Shown in pieces: positions 17,632 to 25,286 of a stretch of DNA of 64,000 nt. Positions within the stretch are counted from its first letter, which is position 1; every line of letters begins with the position of its first letter. Position numbers and translations under genes: made by a program. A model generated the notes under the pieces. The model did not search any database. It was not told the origin of the DNA and worked only from the letters and a program-made list of their open reading frames with translations. The DNA is from Amycolatopsis mediterranei. Lineage in GTDB: Bacteria > Actinomycetota > Actinomycetes > Mycobacteriales > Pseudonocardiaceae. The stretch spans positions 7,503,326-7,567,325 of the forward strand of contig NZ_CP100416.1 in the NCBI RefSeq assembly GCF_026017845.1, given 5' to 3'.

Positions 17632-18348
17632 TCATTCGGCCAGCTCGTCCAGAGAGATGCGCCGCTCCAGGACGTCCCGGGCGACGTCCAGAACCGACCG
17701 GTCCCGGCCGAAAGCGTGGGCGCGCAGCCGGGCGAACGCGTCGTCGAGGGTGATCTGCAGCTGCGCGGCAAGCATGCCGGTGGCCACGTTGACGTCCTGG
17801 AACGAAGCGACGGGACGGGGCGCGAAGTCGTGGCCCGCCCGCTCGGCCTCGCGGGTGTGCCGCAGCAGTGCCGCCGTGGCCAGGTCGGCCGCCAGCGCGG
17901 CGTCCCGCCGCTGCGCGCTGGGCAGCCCTCCGGGACGGTGGCGGATCAGCTCCAGGGTGCCGAACTGGATCGCGCCGTACCGGAGCGGGAACGCGAACAC
18001 CGCCGCCGCACCCACCGCGAGCGCCGCGTCGGCGAAGCCCGGCCAGCGCACCTGTTCGACGCTCAGGTCGGGCACCAGCACGGGGCTGCCGCTGCCGAAC
18101 GCCTCCACGCCCGGTCCCTCGCCGACGGTGTACTGCAGCTCCGCCAGTTTCGCCGCCCACTGGTCGCTGGCACCGAGCACCTCCTCGGAACGGGTACCGC
18201 CCCGCAACGCCAGGATCGCGGCGTCGACCTGGTCCAGCGTTTCCACGCAGGCCAGGCAGACCGTTTGCGCCCAGCTGTCGCGGCGCCCCGGTACCTCGGC
18301 GGCCGCGGCGATCGCCCGCCACAACCGCTCCCGAGGCTGTCCATCCAC
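17632..18348 (-). CDS. GAF-ANTAR regulator
   Basis: 238 residues. The GAF domain (about 20-165) shows AAILALRGG, YTVGEGPGVEAFGSG and VFAFPLRYGAIQFG; the ANTAR domain (about 180-235) shows FQDVNVATGMLAAQLQITLDDAFARLRAHAFG. GTG 18348 has GGAGAGG 8 nt upstream. It is first of a two-gene unit with 16869-17612. It resembles the 15274-16011 protein most closely (GEGPGVEAF and the ANTAR helix), suggesting local duplication. A GGGTAT hexamer lies 37 nt upstream. Confidence 0.87.
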   Translation of the reverse strand: MDGQPRERLWRAIAAAAEVPGRRDSWAQTVCLACVETLDQVDAAILALRGGTRSEEVLGASDQWAAKLAELQYTVGEGPGVEAFGSGSPVLVPDLSVEQVRWPGFADAALAVGAAAVFAFPLRYGAIQFGTLELIRHRPGGLPSAQRRDAALAADLATAALLRHTREAERAGHDFAPRPVASFQDVNVATGMLAAQLQITLDDAFARLRAHAFGRDRSVLDVARDVLERRISLDELAE

Positions 18349-18385
18349 CGTTGCGCCCTCTCCACGCTGCGGGCCCGCCGAGTTG

Positions 18386-18412
18386 ATACCCGGAACCGCC
18401 AGCCTACGAGAC
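18386..18412 (-). promoter_or_regulatory. Possible SigB/SigF-type promoter
   Basis: Minus-strand GGGTAT (18391-18386) with a weak -35 GTCT 17 nt upstream. It lies 37 nt before the GTG of the 17632-18348 gene. Confidence 0.35.
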
Positions 18413-18503
18413 ACCGCCGCAGCGGGCACCTGGGCCGGGTGACAACGCGCGGCGCCGGCCGCCGGGGCGGTACGGTGGGCTCGCCGAGGGTTCATCGTGC
18501 GCG

Positions 18504-18612
18504 CCGGTCCGGTGGCGCGTCGCCTTCGCGGCACACCGAACTTGGGCGGACGCCGAAGGACCTCGCCGTGGAACGGAGTGCAGCGCCTCCTCCTCGTCCA
18601 GCAGCGGGCCCG
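18504..18612. repeat. Leader block shared with 30281-30367 (copy A)
   Basis: Three stretches match the region in front of the paralogous gene at 30416: 18504-18538 against 30281-30315 (29 of 35 bases), 18552-18567 against 30329-30344 (15 of 16) and 18591-18612 against 30346-30367 (21 of 22). Two six-base arms (18523-18528 and 18554-18559) are complementary. It is probably a conserved non-coding leader kept after duplication. Confidence 0.65.
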
Positions 18613-18719
18613 GAAGCACGTCACACGAGTCTCCTCGAGTGACGCAGTTTTGGCCGCTTGCTCTCGCCCGTTCCACGGTGGTCGCTTCCGCGTCGGCGCA
18701 GCGGCAGGAGAAGACGAGC

Positions 18720-19457
18720 ATGCCCCCCACTCATGACAGGTCCTGGCCCACGGTGCTCGACGAGGTCACCAGCGCCCTGGAGTCCTTGACCGCGACGCTG
18801 GCCACCGAAGACGACTTCGCCGTCCTGCTGCACCAGATGTGCGCGCAAGTCGTCAACGCCGTGCCCGGCGTCGACGAAGCCACCATCACCCTGCTGACCG
18901 ACCACCAGCCCGCGACCATCGCCAGCACCAGCGACGTCGTCACCAGACTCGACACCGACCAGTACGCCGCCGGCCACGGACCCTGCGTCGAGGCCGCGGG
19001 CTCCGGGAAGCTGGTGCGGGTCTCGGTCGCCGAGGCGGCCGGGCAGTGGCCGGACTTCGCGCGTGACGCGGCCGCCGCCGGGTTCGGCAGCTTCCTGTCC
19101 GCGCCCCTGGTCATCACCGGGGAATACGGCGGCGGGGTGAACTGCTACAGCCGGCAGGACGGCGGCTTCGCCGAACTGGACGAGAAGCTGCTGGAGCTGT
19201 ACACCAGCGCGGCCACCCCGGCCTTACGGGTCTACTCGCGCTACCAGCAGGCCCGGGACACCGTCGAGCACCTGCGCACCGCGCTGACCTCGCGCGCCGT
19301 CATCGACCAGGCCAAGGGCATCCTCATGGCCGTCCGCCAGATCAGCGCCGATGAAGCCTTCACGCTGCTGGTCGAGCAGTCCCAGCGCGAGAACCGGAAA
19401 CTTCGTGACCTGGCGGTCCAGCTCGTCAGCCAGGCCACCGGCATCACTGCGACCTGA
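18720..19457 (+). CDS. GAF-ANTAR regulator (paralogue of the 30416 gene)
   Basis: 245 residues. The GAF domain spans about 20-170 (VPGVDEATITLLTDH, GHGPCVEAAGSG, FGSFLSAPLVI). The ANTAR domain (about 180-240; SRAVIDQAKGILMAVRQISADEAFTLLVEQSQRENRKLRDLA) matches the consensus closely. ATG 18720 has AGGAGA 8-9 nt upstream. It is very similar along its full length to the protein at 30416-31147, and the leaders also match. Role by family: signal-dependent RNA-binding antiterminator; the ligand is unknown. Confidence 0.9.
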   Translation: MPPTHDRSWPTVLDEVTSALESLTATLATEDDFAVLLHQMCAQVVNAVPGVDEATITLLTDHQPATIASTSDVVTRLDTDQYAAGHGPCVEAAGSGKLVRVSVAEAAGQWPDFARDAAAAGFGSFLSAPLVITGEYGGGVNCYSRQDGGFAELDEKLLELYTSAATPALRVYSRYQQARDTVEHLRTALTSRAVIDQAKGILMAVRQISADEAFTLLVEQSQRENRKLRDLAVQLVSQATGITAT

Positions 19458-19481
19458 CCCCCGAGCGGCCCTGCAGGCCCT

Positions 19482-20222
19482 TCAGGCGTTCAGCACGTCG
19501 GCGACGAACCACTCGGCGACCTCGCGCAGCTTCACGTTCTGCTCCTGCGACCGCTTGACCAGCAAATCGAACGCCTGGTCGGCGGACACGCGGTGCATGG
19601 CCATCAGCATGCCCTTCGCCTGGTCGATGACGGCCCTCGAAGTCAGCGCGGTGCGCAGCCGGCCCACGGTTTCCCGGGCGCTCACGTAGCGGCGGGCGCC
19701 ACGCAAGGCTGCTTCGGCCGCGGTGGTGTACAGCTCCAGCAGAGCCGCGTCCAGGGCACCGAACCCGTCGCCACCGGCGCCGTAGAGGTTGAGCGAACCC
19801 TGGTATTCGGTGTCGATGAACAACGGCGCGGACAGGTAACTGACCACCGCGGCCGCACCGGCCGCGGCGGTGAACTCCGGCCACCGGCGAGCCACCTCAC
19901 TCACCTCGACCCGTTGCACCGTCCCGGTACGGGCGGCCTCCAGGCACGGGCCCTGACCGGCGTCGTACTGCGCCTGATCGATCCGGTTCGCCGCATCACC
20001 GGTCGAGGTCGCCGTGTAGTGCCCACCGTCACGCACCAGAGTGATGCTGGCCAGGTCCGCGTCCGGAACCGCCTGCACCGCCTGCAGGCACGCCCGCCGC
20101 AGCACCACCGACAGGTCCTCCTCCTGCCCCAGGACGGTGACCAGACCCTCCAGCGCGCTGGTGACGTCGTCGACCCGCCGGACGTTGTCCTGTTCGGCAA
20201 GGTGATCCTGCGGCCGGTTCAT
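19482..20222 (-). CDS. GAF-ANTAR regulator
   Basis: 246 residues. GAF (about 20-165) with ADLASITLVRDG, YDAGQGPCLEAARTG, VVSYLSAPLFI and GSLNLYG; ANTAR (about 185-243) with SRAVIDQAKGMLMAMHRVSADQAFDLLVKRSQEQNVKLREVA. It is the same subfamily as 18720 and 30416. ATG 20222 has GGGAGG six bases upstream. It converges on the 18720 gene with a 24-bp gap. No stress-type GGGTA box was seen upstream, unlike several neighbours. Confidence 0.9.
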   Translation of the reverse strand: MNRPQDHLAEQDNVRRVDDVTSALEGLVTVLGQEEDLSVVLRRACLQAVQAVPDADLASITLVRDGGHYTATSTGDAANRIDQAQYDAGQGPCLEAARTGTVQRVEVSEVARRWPEFTAAAGAAAVVSYLSAPLFIDTEYQGSLNLYGAGGDGFGALDAALLELYTTAAEAALRGARRYVSARETVGRLRTALTSRAVIDQAKGMLMAMHRVSADQAFDLLVKRSQEQNVKLREVAEWFVADVLNA

Positions 20223-20365
20223 CCCTGGCCTCCCGCTCGCTGTCGCCTGGCCGTCCTCTTCCCCGTCACGCACGCCCATGATCCGGTAGCGCCGGCCAGC
20301 ACACCACGCGACCCCTCCAGGCGGAGCTCCTGGATCCGTGGGACCAGTGGCTCGACGACGAAGGC

Positions 20366-20599
20366 GTGCGCGAGCCCCACGGGTCCGTGCACGCCTGGCG
20401 GATCGGGACCAATCAGACGCTGTGCGGCATCCCGCGGCACAAGGCCGGATTGCGGCGCTTCCCGCACGTGCTGTGGCTCGACGCCCACTGGCTCGCCGAG
20501 ACCGCGGACGAACGGCTGGCGCTGTGCCACCGGTGTGCCGCGGCAACAGGCGAGCGCCCAGACCGCAGGCGGTGGACGCGCCGGCGACCACGGCCGTGA
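20366..20599 (+). CDS. Small His/Cys/Trp-rich protein, function unknown
   Basis: 77 residues with ordered His, Trp and Cys: VHAWRIG, QTLCGIPRHK, DAHWLAE and a CHRC pair near residue 57, which suggest a small zinc-binding fold. The only start codon is GTG 20366. Yet the same frame upstream (from about 20300) also reads protein-like (LLDPWDQWLDDEG) with no ATG, GTG or TTG before it, so the start is unsettled or the 5' end was lost. It sits between two ANTAR-region genes. Not assigned to a family. Confidence 0.5.
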   Translation: MREPHGSVHAWRIGTNQTLCGIPRHKAGLRRFPHVLWLDAHWLAETADERLALCHRCAAATGERPDRRRWTRRRPRP

Positions 20600-20632
20600 G
20601 AGCCCGGCTTGCTCGACCCGGGTGGTGAGCGC

Positions 20633-20854
20633 CTAGCGTGCGGAACGGCTGCGCGGCCGGTAGTCGCGCTCGCTTTCGACGCCTCCGTCGGGTGTGTGGA
20701 CCACATGCGCCACTCGTCGCTTCTTCGCGGTCTGCCGGCCGGCGATCACCGCGTCGACGCGGTGCGGCGACGTGTTCGACGCCCGCGCGCCACCCTCGAT
20801 CCGGTTCTTCCACAAACCGTCTTCCAGAACGGTGTGGACGTCGCCTTCAGCCAT
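20633..20854 (-). CDS. DUF2188-family small protein
   Basis: 73 residues following the DUF2188 pattern: GDVHTV at the N-terminus, W-x-N-x-x-EGG, ASN...H, DAVIAGR-x-x-A, and AHVVHTPDGG near the end, then a basic tail. ATG 20854 has GAGG six bases upstream. Family function is unknown. It lies downstream of the 21051-21536 gene on the same strand, 196 bp away. Confidence 0.75.
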   Translation of the reverse strand: MAEGDVHTVLEDGLWKNRIEGGARASNTSPHRVDAVIAGRQTAKKRRVAHVVHTPDGGVESERDYRPRSRSAR

Positions 20855-21050
20855 GGTGATCCTCGCTGCACACACAAGGTGAACCGGGATCGGGACGGAC
20901 GAGCATGAGGAGCCTTTCGACACGCGCGGTGGAACTTCGCACCTTCGAGAACGTGTCGGCCGCGGTTTCGACCGGGAAGAGATGCTGCTTGACCAAGCAG
21001 CGAGCACCGTTGGTGTACCACGCAGGGTGGTGGCCAAACTCCCCTGCGAA

Positions 21051-21536
21051 TCACTTCTTCGCGACGAACGCCTGCGTCCCGGCCTCGCGCCGGAAGGGCT
21101 CCAGGGTCTGCCGCTGGCGGGCAGCGCGGTCGAGCAGCTCGTCGAAGTCCGTACCCGGCAACCGTTCACGCAACCCGGCCAGCTCACCCAGCGTGTGCCA
21201 GAGAATCTTCTTGCCCTCGATGCCCATCGCGAGACCCTCCAGCTCCAGGAAACGGCTCAGCGGCGAGTACGACACCCACCGGCCGTTGCGCTTGAGCCGC
21301 CCGAACCGCTCCCCGGCCGCCGCCAAGGCGACCTTCGCCGGATTGGGCCGGACGCCGAGGGCCCTCGTGATGGCCTCGAACGTCCGCACGTCCTCCGCGA
21401 TCCCGTCCGCGACCTGCGCCAGCGCCTCGCCGAGTTCGGTGCCTTGGTTGTTGTCGCGGGCGCGGCGGGCGAGGGCCCGCCAGGTGACACCCAGGGCAAG
21501 CTGGTCGCGCAGGTAGATCGCCAGGTAGTCCGTCAT
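21051..21536 (-). CDS. Conserved actinobacterial helical protein, unknown function
   Basis: 161 residues, almost all helical, beginning MTDYLAIYLRDQLALG. It has an EDVRTFEAI helix, GRLKRNGR and a leucine/glutamate-rich segment (PLSRFLELEGLAMGIEGKKILW) near residue 95. The layout resembles ferritin-like or hemerythrin-like bundles, but no metal ligand set can be assigned. ATG 21536 has GGAG about 10 nt upstream. A stress-type promoter at 21603-21627 and a 16-codon upstream frame (21543-21593) precede it. It is divergent from the ANTAR-PP2C pair at 21719. Confidence 0.72.
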   Translation of the reverse strand: MTDYLAIYLRDQLALGVTWRALARRARDNNQGTELGEALAQVADGIAEDVRTFEAITRALGVRPNPAKVALAAAGERFGRLKRNGRWVSYSPLSRFLELEGLAMGIEGKKILWHTLGELAGLRERLPGTDFDELLDRAARQRQTLEPFRREAGTQAFVAKK

Positions 21537-21542
21537 CGCGGA

Positions 21543-21593
21543 TCATCTCCGTGCGCGGATCGCCGGTCCGCCCTCGACCGGGTTGCCCATCAT
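21543..21593 (-). CDS. Possible 16-residue leaderless upstream ORF
   Basis: An ATG lies exactly 9 nt after the -10 hexamer of the promoter at 21603-21627, the spacing of other inferred leaderless starts here. The frame (beginning MMGNPVEGG) stops six bases before the ATG of the 21536 gene and overlaps its ribosome site. It may couple translation. It is too short for homology. Confidence 0.3.
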   Translation of the reverse strand: MMGNPVEGGPAIRARR

Positions 21594-21602
21594 GAGTCGC
21601 GA

Positions 21603-21627
21603 CTACCCGCGCAGACTGCGGTCAATC
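21603..21627 (-). promoter_or_regulatory. SigB/SigF-type promoter for the 21536 gene
   Basis: Minus strand: GATT, 15 nt, GGGTAG. It is paired divergently with the promoter at 21649-21673. Confidence 0.55.
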
Positions 21628-21648
21628 CCGAACGAAGGCGGCGAACAG

Positions 21649-21673
21649 GCGTAAAACACTGCCGCCCGGGTAA
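21649..21673 (+). promoter_or_regulatory. SigB/SigF-type promoter for the ANTAR-PP2C operon
   Basis: GCGT, 15 nt, GGGTAA, 45 nt before GTG 21719. The -35 box fits only the loose GNNT consensus. Confidence 0.45.
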
Positions 21674-21718
21674 GCCGCCGCAACGAACCTTCTCCAGCCG
21701 CTGAGACGAGGGACAACG

Positions 21719-22432
21719 GTGACTGCCGACCTGCCACTGGCCGACGAACTGGCCGTCGTCGTGGCGCGGATGTCGGGGCTGCTCCTGACGTGGGACAGCG
21801 TCGAGCCGGCCATCGAGATCATCGCCACCTCGGCCGGGGAAGCCATCCCGGCGTCGGCGGGAGCCGGGGTGAGCCTGCTCGAGGGCGGACGGCGGACCAC
21901 CGCGGTGGCCTCGGACGAGGTGGTGCGCAAGGCCGACGACCTGCAGTACGCGCTGGACGAAGGGCCCTGTTTGTCGGCGTTCTCCGCGTGCGCGACGCAC
22001 CGCGTCGACGACGTGCGGACCGATCCGCGCTGGCCGCGATGGGGCCCGGCTGCTGCGGAGCTCGGGATGCTCGCGGCCCTCAGCGCACCTCTGCTGGTCC
22101 AAGACACCTGCGTGGGCGCGGTGAAGGTCTACGCCCGCGAAGCGGGCGCCTTCTCGGCGCGGGACGAACGGCTGCTCACCTTGTTCGCCGCCCAAGCGGG
22201 CGTACTGCTCGGGTATGTGCGACGTGCCGAGGACGGCCGCCGGACGAGTGAAGCCTTCAGAGAGGCCTTACGCAGCCGGGACGTGCTCAACATGGCGAAG
22301 GGGGCGTTGATGGAACGGGAAGGCGTCAGCGAAGAGGTGGCGTTCGGCTTGCTGCTGAGCATGGCTCGGGCGCGGCGACAGGACGTCGCCCAGGTGGCCG
22401 CCTCCGTCGTCGAGGGCTACCCGGGCAGCTGA
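21719..22432 (+). CDS. GAF-ANTAR regulator coupled to a PP2C phosphatase
   Basis: 237 residues. GAF (about 15-165) with GAGVSLLEGG, YALDEGPCLSAFSAC and LAALSAPLLVQD; ANTAR (about 175-230) with SRDVLNMAKGALMEREGVSEEVAFGLLL. The ANTAR lacks the usual I-D-Q-A-K form and ends in a short divergent third helix. GTG 21719. Only 5 bp separate its stop from the PP2C gene, so the two form an operon under the promoter at 21649-21673. Confidence 0.87.
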   Translation: MTADLPLADELAVVVARMSGLLLTWDSVEPAIEIIATSAGEAIPASAGAGVSLLEGGRRTTAVASDEVVRKADDLQYALDEGPCLSAFSACATHRVDDVRTDPRWPRWGPAAAELGMLAALSAPLLVQDTCVGAVKVYAREAGAFSARDERLLTLFAAQAGVLLGYVRRAEDGRRTSEAFREALRSRDVLNMAKGALMEREGVSEEVAFGLLLSMARARRQDVAQVAASVVEGYPGS

Positions 22433-22437
22433 CGGAC

Positions 22438-23874
22438 ATGACAGGTACGGAAGACGAACAGCGGCACCGGCTCGTCCGGTGTTTCGCGCGCGCCGATCTC
22501 ACCATGGAACAGCTCTGGATGCGCTACTTCGCCCTGGGCGGCGCGGTCGACCTGTTCGAGCTCGACGCCTACCTCAACGGAGCCATGCCGCTGCCCGGAG
22601 TGCAGCGCGACATGCTGGCCCACGCGGTCAACGAACGCCTGGACGAGCTCTTCGGCCGCGACCGGGTCCCCTACAGCCGGCCCGTCCGCCAGACGCAGCC
22701 CGTCAGCGGGCCGTTGGCGGCGCTGGTCGAGCTGCTCGAAGGCGCCCACCGCGCGCCCCCGGAACGGCTGCCGTTCCTCATGGACGCCGCCGGGCGAGCT
22801 GTCGGTCTGCGGGTCGGGGTCTACCTCGCCGACTACGCCCAACGCACCCTCGTACCGGTGCCCGGCGGCCGCGAGCCCCTCGAGATCGACTCCACCCCGG
22901 CCGGCGAAGCGTTCCGGCGCGGCGACGTCGTCGTCACCGCCGAGGCGGGCGAACCCCGCCTGTGGGCGCCGTTGCTGGACGGGGTGGAACGGCTCGGGGT
23001 GCTCGAGGCCGAACCCACCGACGGCACGGATCCGCACGACCCCGTCCTGCGCGACCAGTGCCGGTGGCTGGCCTACCTGTTCGGTCACCTGGTCACCATC
23101 ACCACGCAGTACGGCGACGGTCTCGACCGCGTCCGGCGACGCGAACACCGCGGTCCGGCCACCGAGCTGCTCTGGACGGCGTTGCCCCCGCTGACCGCCG
23201 CCACGCAGACGGTGACCGTGGCCGCGGCGACCGAACCGGCCTACGGCACCACCAGCGACGTGTTCGACTACGCCCTGTCGGAGACGACGGTGTCGTTCGC
23301 GATCTTCGACGCCGGCACCCGCGAACGCGCGGGCGCGCCGGCCGCGGCGGTCGCGCTGGCGGCCTACCGCGCCGCCCGCCGCGACGGGCAGGGCCTGCCG
23401 GAGCAGGCCCACGCCGTGGACGAAGCGATCAGCTCGTCCGGCGGCCACGGCGTCTCCGGGGTGATCGGCCGGTTCGACGTCGCGACCGGGTGGCTCGCCC
23501 ACGTGACCGCCGGCCACCCCGGCCCGGCGCTGCTGCGGGACGGCACGGTGACCGAACTCCGGACCGGCGATCCCGCCCCGCCGTTCGGGTCGCGGACGGA
23601 TCGGGTCCCCGCCGAAGAGCAGTTGCGACGCGGGGACGTCGTGGCGCTCTACACCGACGGCGTCACCGGCGCCTGCGACCACGAAGGGCGCGCCTTCGGG
23701 TTCTCCGGGCTGGCGCGGGTGCTCGAACACGACGTGCCCGCCCGGCTGCTGCCCGAAGCCGCCCGGCGGATCACCCAGGCGGTGCTCGCCCACGCGAACG
23801 GCCGGCTGGCCGACGACGCCAGTGTTCTGCTGCTGCGTCCCTTCGGCGACAGAACGTCATCCGGATGGTTCTGA
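22438..23874 (+). CDS. GAF-PP2C (SpoIIE/RsbU-type) serine phosphatase
   Basis: 478 residues. The N-terminal 80 residues form a helical region (FARADLTMEQLWMRYFALGG) common in actinobacterial RsbU-like proteins. A degenerate GAF-like sensor spans about 85-220. The PP2C/SpoIIE phosphatase domain spans about 235-470, with VTAGHPGPALL, DVVALYTDGVTGA and DDASVLLLRP providing the metal-binding aspartates. Such enzymes dephosphorylate STAS anti-sigma antagonists and so release stress sigma factors (family knowledge). A STAS domain is encoded at 13741, and SigB-type promoters fill the next 28 kb. A direct link is inferred, not shown. Confidence 0.88.
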   Translation: MTGTEDEQRHRLVRCFARADLTMEQLWMRYFALGGAVDLFELDAYLNGAMPLPGVQRDMLAHAVNERLDELFGRDRVPYSRPVRQTQPVSGPLAALVELLEGAHRAPPERLPFLMDAAGRAVGLRVGVYLADYAQRTLVPVPGGREPLEIDSTPAGEAFRRGDVVVTAEAGEPRLWAPLLDGVERLGVLEAEPTDGTDPHDPVLRDQCRWLAYLFGHLVTITTQYGDGLDRVRRREHRGPATELLWTALPPLTAATQTVTVAAATEPAYGTTSDVFDYALSETTVSFAIFDAGTRERAGAPAAAVALAAYRAARRDGQGLPEQAHAVDEAISSSGGHGVSGVIGRFDVATGWLAHVTAGHPGPALLRDGTVTELRTGDPAPPFGSRTDRVPAEEQLRRGDVVALYTDGVTGACDHEGRAFGFSGLARVLEHDVPARLLPEAARRITQAVLAHANGRLADDASVLLLRPFGDRTSSGWF

Positions 23875-24180
23875 GCGGCTCCCTCAGCATCGCCGGGACC
23901 CGGCCGGACCCGCACGGCAGAACGGAACCGCACCCTCGTCGTCGGGCACCGCGGCACACGCTGGGCCGTTCGGGTGTTGTCCGTCGAAGCCGGTGTGTCC
24001 CCCGGTCTCGCTCGGAACATGTCGTACCGAACCCACGACTTGTTCCGGACCGGGGACGTCGGCGGAGATCCGGTGTCCTCGGCGTAATGCTGATCGGTCG
24101 CGTCCTCTTCGGACGGCTCGGCGTCGAAGACCACCTCCGCGGTCGCGTCGGCTGTCCGAACAGGACGGATAGTCCGGCGA
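23875..24180. other. 306-bp intergenic region between convergent genes
   Basis: No supported gene. A minus-strand open stretch with acidic sequence (about 24140-24050) lacks a start with a ribosome site. No clear terminator hairpin was found. Confidence 0.4.
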
Positions 24181-24621
24181 TCAGTTCTGCCCGGGGTCGG
24201 CGGGACCGCTGTGGTGCTGGAACTCACGGTCGAGGATGACGGCGATCCGGCTCCCGACGAGCGGGCACAACCGCAGTGCCTCACGGGTGACGGCGTCGTA
24301 CAGCGAGTCGGTGCTCGCGCCCGGCAGGTGGACACGGACCACCGCACGCAACTCGTAACCGCCGTCACCACGGGCGGTCAGGGTGACCTCCGCGGTCACC
24401 ACGCTTTCGCCCGGCTCCACGTCCAGCGACGTCGCGGCGATCGTCAGCGACTGGTGCAGGCAAGTGGCCAGCGCCGCGGCGTAGAGCCGTTCCGGGTTCA
24501 GCGGGTCCGCCGTGCCGTCACCGCCGGGCTCACCCACTGGGTAGGCGAGATCGCCTCGCCCGTCGATGCGGACACTGCCGCGGCTCGACGTCGCCTCCGC
24601 CGTGTAGATGTCCTGCGCCAT
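24181..24621 (-). CDS. OsmC/Ohr-family peroxiredoxin
   Basis: 146 residues with the two redox cysteines of the OsmC/Ohr family: ALATCLHQSL (Cys near 54) and LCPL (Cys near 119). NPERLYAAALATC is the canonical first-cysteine helix. These enzymes reduce organic hydroperoxides in the cytosol using dihydrolipoamide or similar thiols. The first-cysteine motif and the length are closer to Ohr than to OsmC. ATG 24621; a GTGT-15-GGGTAC promoter lies 120 nt upstream. Confidence 0.9.
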   Translation of the reverse strand: MAQDIYTAEATSSRGSVRIDGRGDLAYPVGEPGGDGTADPLNPERLYAAALATCLHQSLTIAATSLDVEPGESVVTAEVTLTARGDGGYELRAVVRVHLPGASTDSLYDAVTREALRLCPLVGSRIAVILDREFQHHSGPADPGQN

Positions 24622-24740
24622 CGCACCCTCCGGTGGTCATGCCGGCGACGCGCACGTCGGACACGTAGCTGCCGTCGCCGGACGTGAGCAGCAGTTGCAC
24701 CGGGGGCCGAGTGCCTCGTTGAAACGGGAACCGTTTCCTG

Positions 24741-24765
24741 GTACCCGGGCACCGCCTGCTCACAC
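24741..24765 (-). promoter_or_regulatory. SigB/SigF-type promoter for the OsmC/Ohr gene
   Basis: Minus strand: GTGT, exactly 15 nt, GGGTAC. Confidence 0.65.
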
Positions 24766-24870
24766 CTACGTCTCGATGTTCAGCCATCTGCGCGCCGGCA
24801 AGCACGGAACCCGTGGTCATCGAACTTTGCCGGCCTATCTGCACTGTTTTCCACTTCGCGACACAGCCAT

Positions 24871-24895
24871 GTATCGATCGACGTGTGCCGGGTAC
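24871..24895 (+). promoter_or_regulatory. SigB/SigF-type promoter for the 24956 gene
   Basis: GTAT, exactly 15 nt, GGGTAC, 60 nt before the GTG start. Confidence 0.6.
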
Positions 24896-24955
24896 TCCAC
24901 GCGAGCGGTGACAACCGGCCGCAGTCAGCCAGCAGCGCAGCGATGGGAGATACTC

Positions 24956-25198
24956 GTGGCTACCGGAGAAACCGGATTCGACGACGTCACCTTCGACCTT
25001 GTGTCGGTGCAGTACCACTCACTGAAGGCAGGCCACGACTACGGCCAGTACGTGCGCGACGCCGACAACGCGGGCCGGCAGGACATCGCCGACTTCTTCC
25101 GCAAGGTGATGGAGGACGACTCGGCGCGAGCCAAGCAGTGCCACGAATTCCTGAAGGAACTGTCCGGTAGTTCAGAATCCGGCCCGGCAGTGTCGTGA
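24956..25198 (+). CDS. Small helical protein, paralogue of the 43654-43884 gene
   Basis: 80 residues, predicted two-helix hairpin: TFDLVSVQYHSLKAGHDYGQY then DADNAGRQDIADFFRKVMEDDSARAKQCHEFLKEL. The second half aligns with the protein at 43654-43884 (DAE-x-x-GD-x-ELADFFR-x-x-Q). The family is frequent in actinobacterial stress islands with no known function; the Tyr/His/Glu pattern recalls half of a ferritin-like bundle. GTG 24956 has GGGAG six bases upstream. Confidence 0.7.
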   Translation: MATGETGFDDVTFDLVSVQYHSLKAGHDYGQYVRDADNAGRQDIADFFRKVMEDDSARAKQCHEFLKELSGSSESGPAVS

Positions 25199-25208
25199 AT
25201 CGATGGTT

Positions 25209-25241
25209 TCGTCGTCCCCGCCCGGCCGGCGGGGACGACGA
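25209..25241. terminator. Bidirectional hairpin terminator
   Basis: A perfect 14-bp inverted repeat (25209-25222 with 25228-25241) with a 5-nt loop lies between the convergent gene ends at 25198 and 25287. There is no long T-run, as is common in actinomycetes. Confidence 0.75.
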
Positions 25242-25286
25242 GACTTGACTCCGGCTTTCGGTGAGTCCCGTGAGTCGACGTCGGCT

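Larger units (their letters stand above)
18349..18719. other. Divergent intergenic region between two ANTAR genes
   Basis: 371 bp. It holds a weak stress-type promoter for the minus-strand gene (GGGTAT at 18386-18391) and a leader block (18504-18612) repeated in front of the related ANTAR gene at 30416. No open frame looks coding. Confidence 0.5.

Noticed and set aside
23649-24371. Minus-strand frame over the gap after the PP2C gene with an acidic stretch
   Set aside because: No start with a ribosome site; it overlaps both flanking genes.
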